From the NCBI RefSeq assembly GCF_017302985.1, contig NZ_JAFIMU010000007.1, forward strand, positions 2,418,001 through 2,482,000: 64,000 nucleotides of DNA. Direction: 5' to 3'. Below the pieces are notes generated by a model. The model saw nothing but the letters and a program-made list of their open reading frames with translations. It was not told the DNA's origin and made no database searches. Positions 46,956 through 57,170 of this stretch are shown piece by piece (position 1 is the stretch's first letter; each line of letters opens with the position of its first letter). A program made the position numbers and the translations under genes. This DNA comes from Corallococcus macrosporus (GTDB lineage Bacteria; Myxococcota; Myxococcia; Myxococcales; Myxococcaceae).

Positions 46956-49756
46956 TGGAACCCCGCCTGTCCAAACGCTCCGCCGCGCTGGCCGCTGGCG
47001 CCCTGGTCCTGCTGTGCGCCCTCTTCATCCTGGGCCGCCCGGGCTCCACCGCCGACCATGACCACTACCGCACCCAGCTGCGGCAGCTGCGCGTGGCCAC
47101 GGCGGAGCTGGAACAGGACGTGCTGCGTCAGCGCGTGGGCATGGCGGAGCTGCACGGCGCCTCCGACCGGGACTTCGACGCGCTGGCCGCCCGCGCCCGC
47201 ATGCTGCGCACGGCGCCGGGCTTCCTCCCGGACGAGGGGATGCGGTCGCTCAGCGCGTCCCTGGACGCGTACCTGCGCGCGCTGGAGGGCTCGCGCGGGC
47301 TGCTGGCGTCGGCCCGCGAGAAGGACCGCCAGCTCTCCGCCCTGCGGGAGGCCTTCCCCGGACAGGTCGCCGCCACCGCCGCCGCGCTGCCCCCGGGCGC
47401 GCCGCGTGAACAGGTGGGGGCGCTGGGCGCGGACGTGCTCTTGGCCTTGCGCGCCCATGGAGAGGCCTCCGGTGTCCGCGTGGAGGCGTCGCTCGCGCGC
47501 CTGGCCCGGGCGCGTGAGGGACAGACGTTGTCCGCGCCCGCCGTCGCCGCGCTGGACGGCCTGGAGGCCCGCGCGCGGGAGCTGACGGCGCTCCAGCGGG
47601 CCGCGGACGCGTCCTTCCAGGCGCTGCTGGACCACGGCGCCACCGGCGAGGCGGAGCGCCTCATCACCACGTACCTCCAGCTCCAGGAGCAGGCCCAGTC
47701 CCGCGCGGAGCGCACGCGCATCGTCCTCTTCGGCGTGTCGCTCCTGCTCGTGGGCTACGTCCTCGTCGTGCTGGTGCGGCTGGCCCAGGCGTCCGCGGCG
47801 CTGGGGGAGCTCAACCGCGGGCTGGAGGCGCGCGTCGCGGAGCGCACCCAGGCCCTGTCCGCCGCGAGCGCGGAGGCGCGGGCCAGCGACGCGCGCAAGG
47901 CCGCCATCCTGGAGGCGTCTCCGGACGGCATCGTGGTGCTGGACGAGTCCGCCCGCGTCGCGGAGTTCAACCCCGCCGCCGCCGCCCACTTCCGCCTGCC
48001 GTCCGCGCGGGCGGTGGGCGCGGACTTCCTGACGCTGGCGCTGCCCGCGTCGCTGCCGGCGTCGCAGCGGGAGGCCGTGCACGCCGCGCTCCGCCAGGAC
48101 ACGGTCGCCGCGCGCGTGGAGACGCCGTGCCTGCGCGCGGATGGCGCCGTGTTCCCCGCGGAGCTCACCTTCGCGCGCGTGCACGCGGACGGCCCGCCGC
48201 GCACCACCGTCTTCGTGCGCGACCTCACGGAGCGCAAGGCCGTGGAGCGGATGAAGAACGAGTTCGTCTCCACCGTGAGCCATGAGCTGCGCACGCCGCT
48301 CACCTCCATCCGGGGCTCGCTGGGCCTGCTGGAGAACGGCATCGTGGGGGAGCTGCCCTCGCAGGCGCTGGACATGGTGCGCATCGCGCGCACGAACACC
48401 GAGCGGCTCATCCGGCTCATCAACGACATCCTGGACCTGGAGAAGATGGAGTCCGGGATGCTGGAGCTGAAGCTCCAGCCGCAGACGGCGCAGGACCTGG
48501 TGGAGGCCACGCTCGCGGGCGTGCAGGGCATGGCGGAGACAGCGCACGTCACCCTGCGCTCGGACGTGGAGGGCACGCCGCAGGTGAAGGGCGACCGCGA
48601 CCGGCTCATCCAGGTGCTCACCAACCTGGTCTCCAACGCCATCAAGTTCTCCCCCCAGGGCGCCTCCGTGGTGGTGGCCGCCGGCCTCACGGCGGACGGC
48701 CGCGTGCGCTTCAGCGTCACGGACCAGGGCTCCGGCATCCCGGAGGAGAAGCTCCCCCGCCTCTTCGGCCGCTTCCAGCAACTGGACGCGTCCGACACGC
48801 GCAGCAAGGGCGGCACCGGCCTGGGGCTGGCCATCTCGCAGGCCATCGTGGAGCAGCACGGCGGCCGCATCGAGGTGTCCAGCCCGCCCGGCCAGGGCGC
48901 CACCTTCCACTTCACACTGGAGGCCCTGCGCGTCCCCGCGCCGGCCGCCGGCACCACGCTGCCCGCGGACGAGTCCCGCCACAACGTGCTCATCGTCACC
49001 GCGGACGCGGACCTGTCCGCCCTCTTGCGCGGCCTGCTGTCGCACGAGGGCTACCGGGTGGTGCGCGCCGCCACGCTCACGGAGGCCGCGCAGGCGGTGG
49101 AGCACGCGCTGCCGGACGCGCTGGTGGTGGACACGCAGATGCCGGACGGCCCGGTGCTGGACTGGGTGCGCCGCCTGCGGGAACAGCCGCGCACGCGCGA
49201 GCTGCCCGTGCTGGCCCTGGCCGGACGCTCGCAGACGGGGCCCAAGGACGCGGGCACCGCGCTGCTGGTGGACTGGCTGCCCACGCCCGTGGAGGAAACG
49301 CGGTTGCTGAAGACACTGCGTTACGCCATGCGCCAGCCGGGCCAGGCGCGCGTGCTGGTGGTGGACGACGACGCCACCACGCGCCGGGTGCTGTGCGCGC
49401 AGTTCGAGCGGCTGGGCGCGCTGTGCATCGAAGCGGCGGACGGGGAGAGCGCGGTGGCGCTCGCGCGTGACACGCCCCCGGACCTCATCGTGCTGGACGT
49501 GGGGCTGCCCCGGCTGGACGGCTTCGAGGTGGTGGACATCCTGCGCCAGGGCAAGGGCCGCGCCACGCCGCTCATCGTCTTCACCGGCCGCGAGCTGTCG
49601 CGCACCGACCAGCGCCAGCTCACGCTGGGCATCACCCGGCACCTGACGAAGGCCCGCGCTTCCGAGGAGGAGCTGGTGGCCTCCGTGCGGGAGCTGCTCA
49701 ACGGACTGCTGGCCCGCCGCGACGCCGCGGCCGAGCCTCGAAAGGCGATGCCATGA
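46955..49756 (+). CDS. Membrane hybrid histidine kinase with two receivers
   Basis: This 933-residue sensor begins with membrane helix 1 (about 9-27), an exported helical sensor of about 220 residues, and membrane helix 2 (about 252-272, TRIVLFGVSLLLVGYVLVVL). A coiled coil (ERTQALSAASAEARASDARK) leads to a PAS domain (about 310-425), then the H-box STVSHELRTPL (His about 444) and an ATPase domain with NLVSNAIKFS, DQGSGIP and GGTGLGLAIS. A first receiver (about 672-790) keeps its Asp (VVDTQMPDG) but lacks the usual DD pair (IVTADAD) and Lys. The second (about 795-915) is complete (VLVVDDDATT, LIVLDVGLPRLDG), with Lys seemingly in HLTKARA. It is translationally coupled on both sides. Confidence 0.92.
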   Translation: MEPRLSKRSAALAAGALVLLCALFILGRPGSTADHDHYRTQLRQLRVATAELEQDVLRQRVGMAELHGASDRDFDALAARARMLRTAPGFLPDEGMRSLSASLDAYLRALEGSRGLLASAREKDRQLSALREAFPGQVAATAAALPPGAPREQVGALGADVLLALRAHGEASGVRVEASLARLARAREGQTLSAPAVAALDGLEARARELTALQRAADASFQALLDHGATGEAERLITTYLQLQEQAQSRAERTRIVLFGVSLLLVGYVLVVLVRLAQASAALGELNRGLEARVAERTQALSAASAEARASDARKAAILEASPDGIVVLDESARVAEFNPAAAAHFRLPSARAVGADFLTLALPASLPASQREAVHAALRQDTVAARVETPCLRADGAVFPAELTFARVHADGPPRTTVFVRDLTERKAVERMKNEFVSTVSHELRTPLTSIRGSLGLLENGIVGELPSQALDMVRIARTNTERLIRLINDILDLEKMESGMLELKLQPQTAQDLVEATLAGVQGMAETAHVTLRSDVEGTPQVKGDRDRLIQVLTNLVSNAIKFSPQGASVVVAAGLTADGRVRFSVTDQGSGIPEEKLPRLFGRFQQLDASDTRSKGGTGLGLAISQAIVEQHGGRIEVSSPPGQGATFHFTLEALRVPAPAAGTTLPADESRHNVLIVTADADLSALLRGLLSHEGYRVVRAATLTEAAQAVEHALPDALVVDTQMPDGPVLDWVRRLREQPRTRELPVLALAGRSQTGPKDAGTALLVDWLPTPVEETRLLKTLRYAMRQPGQARVLVVDDDATTRRVLCAQFERLGALCIEAADGESAVALARDTPPDLIVLDVGLPRLDGFEVVDILRQGKGRATPLIVFTGRELSRTDQRQLTLGITRHLTKARASEEELVASVRELLNGLLARRDAAAEPRKAMP

Positions 49757-51786
49757 GCACCGCGCGCAACGACAAGACGCTGCTCTTCCTGGAGGACGAC
49801 CGCGACCTGCAGGCCCTGGTCTGCGCCTTCCTGCGGGAGAAGGGCTACCAGGTGACGCCCGCGCGCACCGCCGCGGAGGCGCGCGAGGTGCTCCAGTCCA
49901 AGCCGGTGGACGCCGCCATCGTGGACGGCCTCCTGCCGGGCATGACCGGCGCGGACTTCATCCGCGAGCTGCGCCAGACGAAGCCCACGCTGCCCGTGCT
50001 CTTCGCGTCCGCCTTCTGGAAGGACCTCAAGAGCCACGAACTGCTCACGCGCCAACTGGGCGTGGCGCGCGTGGTGCACAAGCCCTACCGGCCGGAGGAG
50101 CTGGCCGTGTGGCTGGAGCAGCTCTTCGCGGTGGCGGAGCCGCCGCCCCCGCCTCCGGAGCCGCTGGAGGACGAGGAGGCGGACGCGGAGCCCGTGGACG
50201 ACTTCGCCGCGAGCCTGGCCCTCTTGAGCGCGGACTACGGCGCCAGGCTGCCGGAGCGGCTGGCCACGCTCCAGGCGCTGCTGGGCAAGGGGCGCCACGG
50301 CGACGCGGCGGCCCTGGAGGAGGCCTACAGCGTCGTGCACAAGCTGCACGGCACCGCGGGCAGCTACGGCTTCCGCGACGTGAGCATCACGGCGGGCGCG
50401 CTGGAGGACGTGCTGCGTCCGGTGAAGACCGGCGGGACGCTGGACTGGGCCCAGGTGGACGCGGGCTTCCGCGCGCTGGAGGACCGCGTGTCGCTGCCGG
50501 TCCTCGCCCCGGAGCCGGAGCCCGAGGAGGCCGTCGTCGCCGCCATGGGCACGCTGCTGGTGGTGGACGAGGACGCGGCCATCCTCGCGGACGCGAAGCA
50601 GATGGGGGACCGCGAAGGCGTGCGCGTGGTGACGGCCCGCACGCCCGAGGAGGCCTGCGCCGCGGTGGAGCGGCAGTGGGTGGACGGGGCGCTCCTGCAC
50701 ATGGGCACGGACGGGCTCGCCACCGCGAGCGCGCTGCGCGCGATGGAAGGCCACCAGTTCCTGCCGCTGGCCTTCTCCAGCGCGAACGGCGGCCTCCAGG
50801 AGCGCGTGCACGCGGCGCACGCGGGCGCGTCGCTGTTCCTGCCCCGGCCCTTCACCCAGCAGGACTTCGCCACCGCGGCGGAGCGGCTGGTGGCGGCGCG
50901 CAGGCTGGAGCGCGCGAAGGTGATGGTCGTGGACGACGACCCGGAGGCGGTGCGCGCCCTCTCCCAGGCGCTGGTGAGCGACGCGGTGGAGGTGGTGGGG
51001 CTGGAGAACGCCTACGGCCTGCTGGACGCGCTCGCGCAGCACCGCCCGGACCTGCTGCTGCTGGACGTGCAGATGCCCGGGCCCAGCGGCTTCGACTTGT
51101 GCCGCATCCTGCGCCTGACGCCGGAGTGGCAGGAGCTGCCCATCCTGCTCATCACCACGCAGGTGGGGCTGGAGTTCCGCCTGGCCGCGTTCCAGGCCGG
51201 CGCGGATGACTACCTGGCCAAGCCCGTGCTGAAGGAGGAGCTGCGCGCCCGCGTGCACGCCCGGCTGGAGCGGGCCCGGCTGTCGCGCGAGCGCACGGAG
51301 CGCGACGCGCTCACCGGCCTCATGCTGCGCCGGCCCTTCGTGGAGGCGGTGGCCACGCGCCTGTCGGAAGCGCGCCGCGGCGACCGGCCGCTGGCGCTGT
51401 GCTTCCTGGACGTGGACCACTTCAAGAAGGTGAACGACCAGCACGGCCACCTCGCGGGGGACCGCGTGCTGATGCGCCTGGGGCGCCTGTTGGGAGCGCG
51501 CTTCCGCCGCGAGGACCTGCGCGCCCGCTGGGGCGGCGAGGAGTTCGTCGTCGCGCTGCTGGGCGAGTCCGCGGAGAGCGCGAAGGAGATCCTCTCCCGC
51601 ACGGCGGAGGAGCTGGCGGGGATGGCCTTCGAGAGTGACGCGGGCACGAGCTTCCACGTCACCTTCAGCGCGGGGCTCGCGGTGGCGCCGCAAGACGGCA
51701 CCACCCTGGACGAGCTCTTGCGCGTCGCCGACGCCCGGCTCTACCGGGCGAAGGAGAACGGCCGCAACCGCATCGAGACGGAGTGA
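49753..51786 (+). CDS. Receiver-Hpt-receiver-receiver diguanylate cyclase
   Basis: This is a 677-residue cytoplasmic protein that makes cyclic di-GMP. The domains are: receiver 1 (2-125, Asp D58 in AAIVDGLLPG); a Pro/acidic linker; an Hpt helix bundle (about 150-255) with VVHKLHGTAGSYGF (H196); receiver 2 (about 267-380), where the acceptor is replaced (ALLHMGTDG) so it is likely inactive; receiver 3 (about 393-510) with intact VMVVDDD, LLLLDVQMPG and AKPV; and a GGDEF domain with WGGEEF at about 593-598. The GGDEF site is active-type, and RREDLRARW immediately before it contains the RxxD product-inhibition site five residues ahead. It overlaps the hybrid kinase stop by four bases and is probably its phosphate acceptor. 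Confidence 0.93.
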   Translation: MSTARNDKTLLFLEDDRDLQALVCAFLREKGYQVTPARTAAEAREVLQSKPVDAAIVDGLLPGMTGADFIRELRQTKPTLPVLFASAFWKDLKSHELLTRQLGVARVVHKPYRPEELAVWLEQLFAVAEPPPPPPEPLEDEEADAEPVDDFAASLALLSADYGARLPERLATLQALLGKGRHGDAAALEEAYSVVHKLHGTAGSYGFRDVSITAGALEDVLRPVKTGGTLDWAQVDAGFRALEDRVSLPVLAPEPEPEEAVVAAMGTLLVVDEDAAILADAKQMGDREGVRVVTARTPEEACAAVERQWVDGALLHMGTDGLATASALRAMEGHQFLPLAFSSANGGLQERVHAAHAGASLFLPRPFTQQDFATAAERLVAARRLERAKVMVVDDDPEAVRALSQALVSDAVEVVGLENAYGLLDALAQHRPDLLLLDVQMPGPSGFDLCRILRLTPEWQELPILLITTQVGLEFRLAAFQAGADDYLAKPVLKEELRARVHARLERARLSRERTERDALTGLMLRRPFVEAVATRLSEARRGDRPLALCFLDVDHFKKVNDQHGHLAGDRVLMRLGRLLGARFRREDLRARWGGEEFVVALLGESAESAKEILSRTAEELAGMAFESDAGTSFHVTFSAGLAVAPQDGTTLDELLRVADARLYRAKENGRNRIETE

Positions 51787-51796
51787 CGCCCGCGCG

Positions 51797-53374
51797 TCAC
51801 GGCTCCGCCAGCACCAGCAGGCCGCGCGACAGGTCCACGACGTACACGTACCCGTCGCCCGGCACGCGGATGCCGATGGCCCCCTGGTAGAGGCTGCTGG
51901 TGCTGAGCGGGTGGGCCTCCTGGAAGGAATCGAAGGAGGCGATCTCCTTCGGGCGCTCGGGGGTGGCCACGTCGAAGACGCGCACGCCCTCGTGGTACCA
52001 GGCCACGTAGAGCCGCGTGCCCTTCAGCACCATGTTGTGGATGGACGTCTGCGGGCGCTTCTTCACCTCGCCGATGAGCTTGATGTTCGCGGGGTCGGTG
52101 ACGTCCAGCACGCGCAGGTGCGCGCCAAAGCGCTCGCCGCCCTCGAAGGCGATGGTGCGCCCGTTGATGGTGCCCACCGCGTTCGCGTGGCTGTACTGGC
52201 CCTTGAAGACATACCTGCCCAGCTCGGGCGTCACGTCCGGGCGCTTCACGTCCAGGACCACGTAGCCGCTGGCCGTGTGGTTGACGTAGAGCCGGTCCTG
52301 ATAGGCGAACGCGTCGTGCGGGTAGCTGGTGAGCCCATCGCCGCGCGGCACGGAGATGCGGCTGAGCAACTGGGGCTCCAGCGGTGAGGCCACGTTGAAC
52401 AGGAGCGTCTCGGCGTTGGGGGAGGGGGACATGGCGTACAGCCGGTCACCGTCCACGAACACGGTGTGCACGTTGATGGCTTCGCCGGGCAGCGCGCGCA
52501 CGTACTGGGGATTCGCCGGGTCGGTGATGTCGTAGACGATGACGCCGGAGTTGGCGCTGGCGACGTAGAGCGCGTCGCCCTTGGCCCAGACGCCGTTCCA
52601 ATAGTTGTCGTTGGGCAGGCTCACGCGGGTGATGAGCGTGGGGTGGGCAGGGTCGCTCACGTCGAAGACGGTGAGGCCGCCAGGCTCGTTCTTGTTCCGG
52701 GGCACGGACACCACGTAGGCGTGGCCCTTGGTGACGTAGATGTCCACGGACTCGCCCTGGGGGACGGCGGTCTCGGAGACCAGGCGCAGGGGCTTCGCGC
52801 CGGTGCTCGCCTCGCGGTCCAGGTTCATCCGCCACACGTTGAAGGTGCCGGAGTACGTCGCGATGCCGTCGGCGCAGCGCACGAAGCAGCCGGTGATGCG
52901 GCCGGGCTCCGGCACGCGGCAGCCCGCGAGCGCGTACAGGGACTGCTTGTTGTTGGCGCTGACGTACTGGCCGGTGATGAAGAACCCCTGCGGCCCCGTC
53001 TGCTGGCTCACCAGGGGAAAGCCCAGGAAGCTGGGGGTGGTGTCCAGGCGGAAGCCCGCGCTGAACGAGGTCTCAGGGTCGTAGCGGAAGATGCCCAGGT
53101 AGATGCCGGACGGCTCCACGGCGCGCACCGCGTTCAGGTCACAGCCCGCGAGGGGGAAGCTGCTCGGGTCGGTGCAGTTCGCACGCGGCGCGAAGATGTC
53201 CGGGTCCTTGCACGGCTCGTCGGATTCCACGTCCACGTAGTCGGTGAGCTCGACGGGCGGCGTTGGATCCGGCGTGCCAGCATCCGGCGCGGCAGGGTCG
53301 GTGTCGCTACAGCCGGACAGGGACAGGGCAACGGCGAACAGGCCCGTACCCAGGAGGCGAAGAGAAGAGGTCAT
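51797..53374 (-). CDS. LVIVD-repeat beta-propeller lipoprotein (copy A)
   Basis: This 525-residue surface lipoprotein has signal MTSSLRLLGTGLFAVALSLS followed by GCSDT (lipid Cys about 22), then a Pro/Asp spacer and a Cys-rich front domain (CKDPDIFAPRANCTD, AGCDLN, AGCRVPEPGRITGCFVRCAD). A beta propeller follows, made of LVIVD-type repeats with LYVAxxxxGVxVYDITDPANP and similar ends such as LRVLDVTDPANIKLIGEV. These repeats occur in surface proteins of predatory and gliding bacteria; ligands are unknown. It is a paralogue of the gene at 54274, with the same domain order and about half of the propeller residues in common. ATG 53374 fits the signal peptide. Confidence 0.88.
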   Translation of the reverse strand: MTSSLRLLGTGLFAVALSLSGCSDTDPAAPDAGTPDPTPPVELTDYVDVESDEPCKDPDIFAPRANCTDPSSFPLAGCDLNAVRAVEPSGIYLGIFRYDPETSFSAGFRLDTTPSFLGFPLVSQQTGPQGFFITGQYVSANNKQSLYALAGCRVPEPGRITGCFVRCADGIATYSGTFNVWRMNLDREASTGAKPLRLVSETAVPQGESVDIYVTKGHAYVVSVPRNKNEPGGLTVFDVSDPAHPTLITRVSLPNDNYWNGVWAKGDALYVASANSGVIVYDITDPANPQYVRALPGEAINVHTVFVDGDRLYAMSPSPNAETLLFNVASPLEPQLLSRISVPRGDGLTSYPHDAFAYQDRLYVNHTASGYVVLDVKRPDVTPELGRYVFKGQYSHANAVGTINGRTIAFEGGERFGAHLRVLDVTDPANIKLIGEVKKRPQTSIHNMVLKGTRLYVAWYHEGVRVFDVATPERPKEIASFDSFQEAHPLSTSSLYQGAIGIRVPGDGYVYVVDLSRGLLVLAEP

Positions 53375-53491
53375 GGGGTGGCTGGCTCCAGCTCGTGGCT
53401 TCGCGGTCCTCGGCCGACGCGCGAAGCCCTGGAGTCTAGCCCACGCCCCGGAGCGGATGCCGAGCCCCCCATCCGGCGCTAGAAGCCCGCC

Positions 53492-54250
53492 ATGCACCCA
53501 CGCCGCCCGGACATCGAAGCCGCGCTCACCGACCTGCGCACCCGCGTTCCCGGAGGGACGGTGGTGGACCACTGGAGCAGCGAGCCGCCCTGGCCCACGC
53601 CCGAGCAGCAGCGCCTGCGGGAGGCCTGGCGCGACAGCATGGCGGAGGCGCTGGAGGCGGCGCTGACGCGGCAGGCCTTCGAGCCCATCTCCATCCCCGA
53701 AGCGCGGAGCCCTCCGGACTGGGAGTGCATCGTCGCTCATGCGCTGGTGCGTCACGGCGGGCCGGTGGCGTCCTACCCCGCCTTCTCGGAGACGCGGCAA
53801 CGCGACGGGGAGACGTTCATCACGCTCGGCGCGGACTCCGACCAGTTGGTCGTCTACCAGGGGCCCCTGGAGCTCCACGGCCACGTCCACCTGTCGGGGA
53901 CCGTCGTCGTGCTGGGAGACCTCATCGTCCATGGCGCCCTGATGGATGGGGACCCGGCGGACTCGGGGCTCGTGGTCCTTGGCAATGAACGGGTGCGCGC
54001 GCTGTCCGCGGGCGCGGACCACCTCGTGACCGGGGACCTGGAAGTGGAGCTGCTGAGGCCGTCCGGCTCGGGTGGCTCACTGGCCGTTGGCGGAGCGGTC
54101 CGTGCCCGGCTGCGGCTGGAGGAGTCCTCGGCCGGTGAGGAGGACCGGCGCTGGCTGGAGCCCGTGCCGTCCAACAAGGTCCTCGACGACGGCTGGGCCT
54201 TGTGCCGGGAGGTGGGCAGCGGCCGGTCGAGGGTGCGGCCCCCTCCGTAG
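53492..54250 (+). CDS. Bactofilin-like (polymer-forming) hypothetical protein
   Basis: This is a 252-residue soluble protein. The first 110 residues are helical with no known domain. Residues about 125-215 form short repeated strands with Val/Gly/His turns: QLVVYQGPLELHGHVHLSGT, then VVVLGDLIVHGALMDGD and LVVLGNERVRALSAGADHLV, TGDLEVELL. That resembles a beta-helix of the bactofilin/polymer-forming type in which each turn carries a V-x-G unit. It is not close enough to be certain. It lies between two opposing LVIVD lipoprotein genes, on the other strand, with its own promoter space of about 117 bases. Confidence 0.65.
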   Translation: MHPRRPDIEAALTDLRTRVPGGTVVDHWSSEPPWPTPEQQRLREAWRDSMAEALEAALTRQAFEPISIPEARSPPDWECIVAHALVRHGGPVASYPAFSETRQRDGETFITLGADSDQLVVYQGPLELHGHVHLSGTVVVLGDLIVHGALMDGDPADSGLVVLGNERVRALSAGADHLVTGDLEVELLRPSGSGGSLAVGGAVRARLRLEESSAGEEDRRWLEPVPSNKVLDDGWALCREVGSGRSRVRPPP

Positions 54251-54273
54251 GAGGCCGTCCCCCCGCGCCGGGC

Positions 54274-55950
54274 TCAGGGCTGCTCGGAGAGGATGAGCAG
54301 CCCCCGGGCCGTGTCCACGACGTAGAGGAACCCGTCGCCCGGCACGCGGATGCCGATGGCGCCCTCGAACGTGCCGCCCGCGCGTCCCGGATCCGTCTCC
54401 CGGTACGTGTTGAAGTACGCGACCTCGCGCGGCTTCGGCGGATGGGACACGTCCAGCACCCGCACGCCCTCCTGGTAATAGGCCACGTACAGCTTCGTGC
54501 CCTGGAGGATCATGTTGTGGATGGAGAGCTCCGGGCGCAGGCCGTACTCGCCGATGAGCTTCATGTTCGCGGGGTCGGTGACGTCCAGCACGCGCAGGTG
54601 GGACCCGGCGAACTCGCCGCCCTCGAAGGCGATGGTGCGGCCCGCGAAGGTGCCCACCGCGCTCGCGTGGGCGTACTGGCCATCAAAGGCATACCCGCCC
54701 AGCGGCAGGACGTGCTCCGCGTCCGCCACGTCGAAGGCCTGGTAGCCGGCCTCCGTGTAGCTCACGTAGAGGCGGTCCTCGTACACGAAGGCGTCATGGG
54801 GGCCGCTCACGCTCGTGCCCGGGGACACCCGGTTGAGCTCCACGGGCGCCAGCGGTGACGACACGTCGAGGATGAGCACCGCGTCGCCAGGCGACGGGGC
54901 CATGGCATAGAGCCGGTCGCCCTTCACGTGCACGGTGTGCACGTTGAGCGGCTCGTTGGGCACGGCGCGCACGTACCGTGGATCCGCCGGGTTGGAGATG
55001 TCGTAGACGACGACGCCGGAGCTGCCGCTCGCGATGTAGAGCGCGTCGTCCTTGGCCCAGACGCCGTTCCAGGACGTGTCCCCGGTGAGCTGCACGGTCT
55101 TCGTGAGCACCGGGTGCGCGGCGTCCCGCACGTCGAACACCGCCAGGCCGCCGGGCTTCTCGGCCGTCCCGATGGCCACCACGTACGCGTGCCCCTTCGT
55201 GACGTAGACGTCCACCGGCATGCCCATGGGGACGGAGGACTCGGACACGAGGCTGAGGCCGGACGACTCCGCCTCACCGCGCGTCCGCAGGCCCGGGCGG
55301 GTCGCGGTGAAGGTGCCCACGATGCCGACCTTCCCCTGCGAGCACTGGACGTAGCAGCCGTTGATGCGGTCGGGGGTGGGCCGGGTGCAGCCCATGAACA
55401 CCAGGTCCCGGGCCGGCGTGAAGCGCGTGGCGGGGAAGGTGGCCGCGGTGAAGAACGAACCCGCGCCCACCTCCTGCCGTGTCAGTGCCCGGCTGGAGAG
55501 GGTGCCCGGCCCGCCGTCGAGCGGCAGCCGGAGGCTGTAGCCGGAGAGGTTGGAGGTGTAGCCGGTGTTGGGGCGGGCATCGAGGAAGTAGTAGCCCGTG
55601 GTGTCCAGGTCATCGAACGCGCCCGCCGTGCACGTGGACCGGTTGAAGAGGGACGCGTCGTTACAGATGGCCACCGCGTCACCGACGGCCAGGTTGAAGG
55701 CGCAGTCCGAATACGGTCCCCGGTCCACGTGGTCGGTGCGCTCGGGAAGCGCCTCCGCGCCGCCGTCCCAGGTGGCGATGTCCGTACCCGCATCCGGAGC
55801 ACCCGCATCGGCATCCGGCTCGGGGGCCATGCCCGAGTCCACGGGCGCGTGCGAGCCCGCGTCCACGGTGGGAAGGGATGACGAAGTGGAGCAGCCCGTC
55901 AGGGCCAGGGCGGTGGTGAGCAGCAGGAGGCGGTGGGAGCGCGAAGTCAT
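54274..55950 (-). CDS. LVIVD-repeat beta-propeller lipoprotein (copy B)
   Basis: This 558-residue paralogue of copy A has signal peptide (RLLLLTTALALTGCSTSSS, lipid Cys about 20), an Asp/Ala/Pro-rich spacer (30-65) and a Cys-containing front domain (DCAFNLAVGDAVAICND, GCTRPTPDRINGCYVQCSQG). LVIVD repeats follow, such as LYIASGSSGVVVYDISNPAD and LRVLDVTDPANMKLIGEYG. Long stretches match copy A almost exactly (for example GAIGIRVPGDG near the end, followed by YVVD). The two copies plus the bactofilin-like gene in between suggest a tandem duplication later split by an insertion, or an inversion of the central gene. Confidence 0.88.
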   Translation of the reverse strand: MTSRSHRLLLLTTALALTGCSTSSSLPTVDAGSHAPVDSGMAPEPDADAGAPDAGTDIATWDGGAEALPERTDHVDRGPYSDCAFNLAVGDAVAICNDASLFNRSTCTAGAFDDLDTTGYYFLDARPNTGYTSNLSGYSLRLPLDGGPGTLSSRALTRQEVGAGSFFTAATFPATRFTPARDLVFMGCTRPTPDRINGCYVQCSQGKVGIVGTFTATRPGLRTRGEAESSGLSLVSESSVPMGMPVDVYVTKGHAYVVAIGTAEKPGGLAVFDVRDAAHPVLTKTVQLTGDTSWNGVWAKDDALYIASGSSGVVVYDISNPADPRYVRAVPNEPLNVHTVHVKGDRLYAMAPSPGDAVLILDVSSPLAPVELNRVSPGTSVSGPHDAFVYEDRLYVSYTEAGYQAFDVADAEHVLPLGGYAFDGQYAHASAVGTFAGRTIAFEGGEFAGSHLRVLDVTDPANMKLIGEYGLRPELSIHNMILQGTKLYVAYYQEGVRVLDVSHPPKPREVAYFNTYRETDPGRAGGTFEGAIGIRVPGDGFLYVVDTARGLLILSEQP

Positions 55951-56066
55951 GCCCCTGATACGTCTCCGCCGCGCGGAGTGACTGAAATCCCCGTCATCCC
56001 GCAACCATCTTCCGGCACGTGGAGAAGTCCCTTGCGCGCCGGACCGGATAGGCTTGCGCGCACGTC

Positions 56067-57166
<1,100 letters not shown>

Positions 57167-57170
<4 letters not shown>

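Noticed and set aside
46868-49642. 924-residue minus-strand open frame
   Set aside because: It is antisense to the hybrid histidine kinase. Composition is dominated by Arg, Ala, Gly, His, Gln and Leu as expected for the reverse complement of GC-rich codons.
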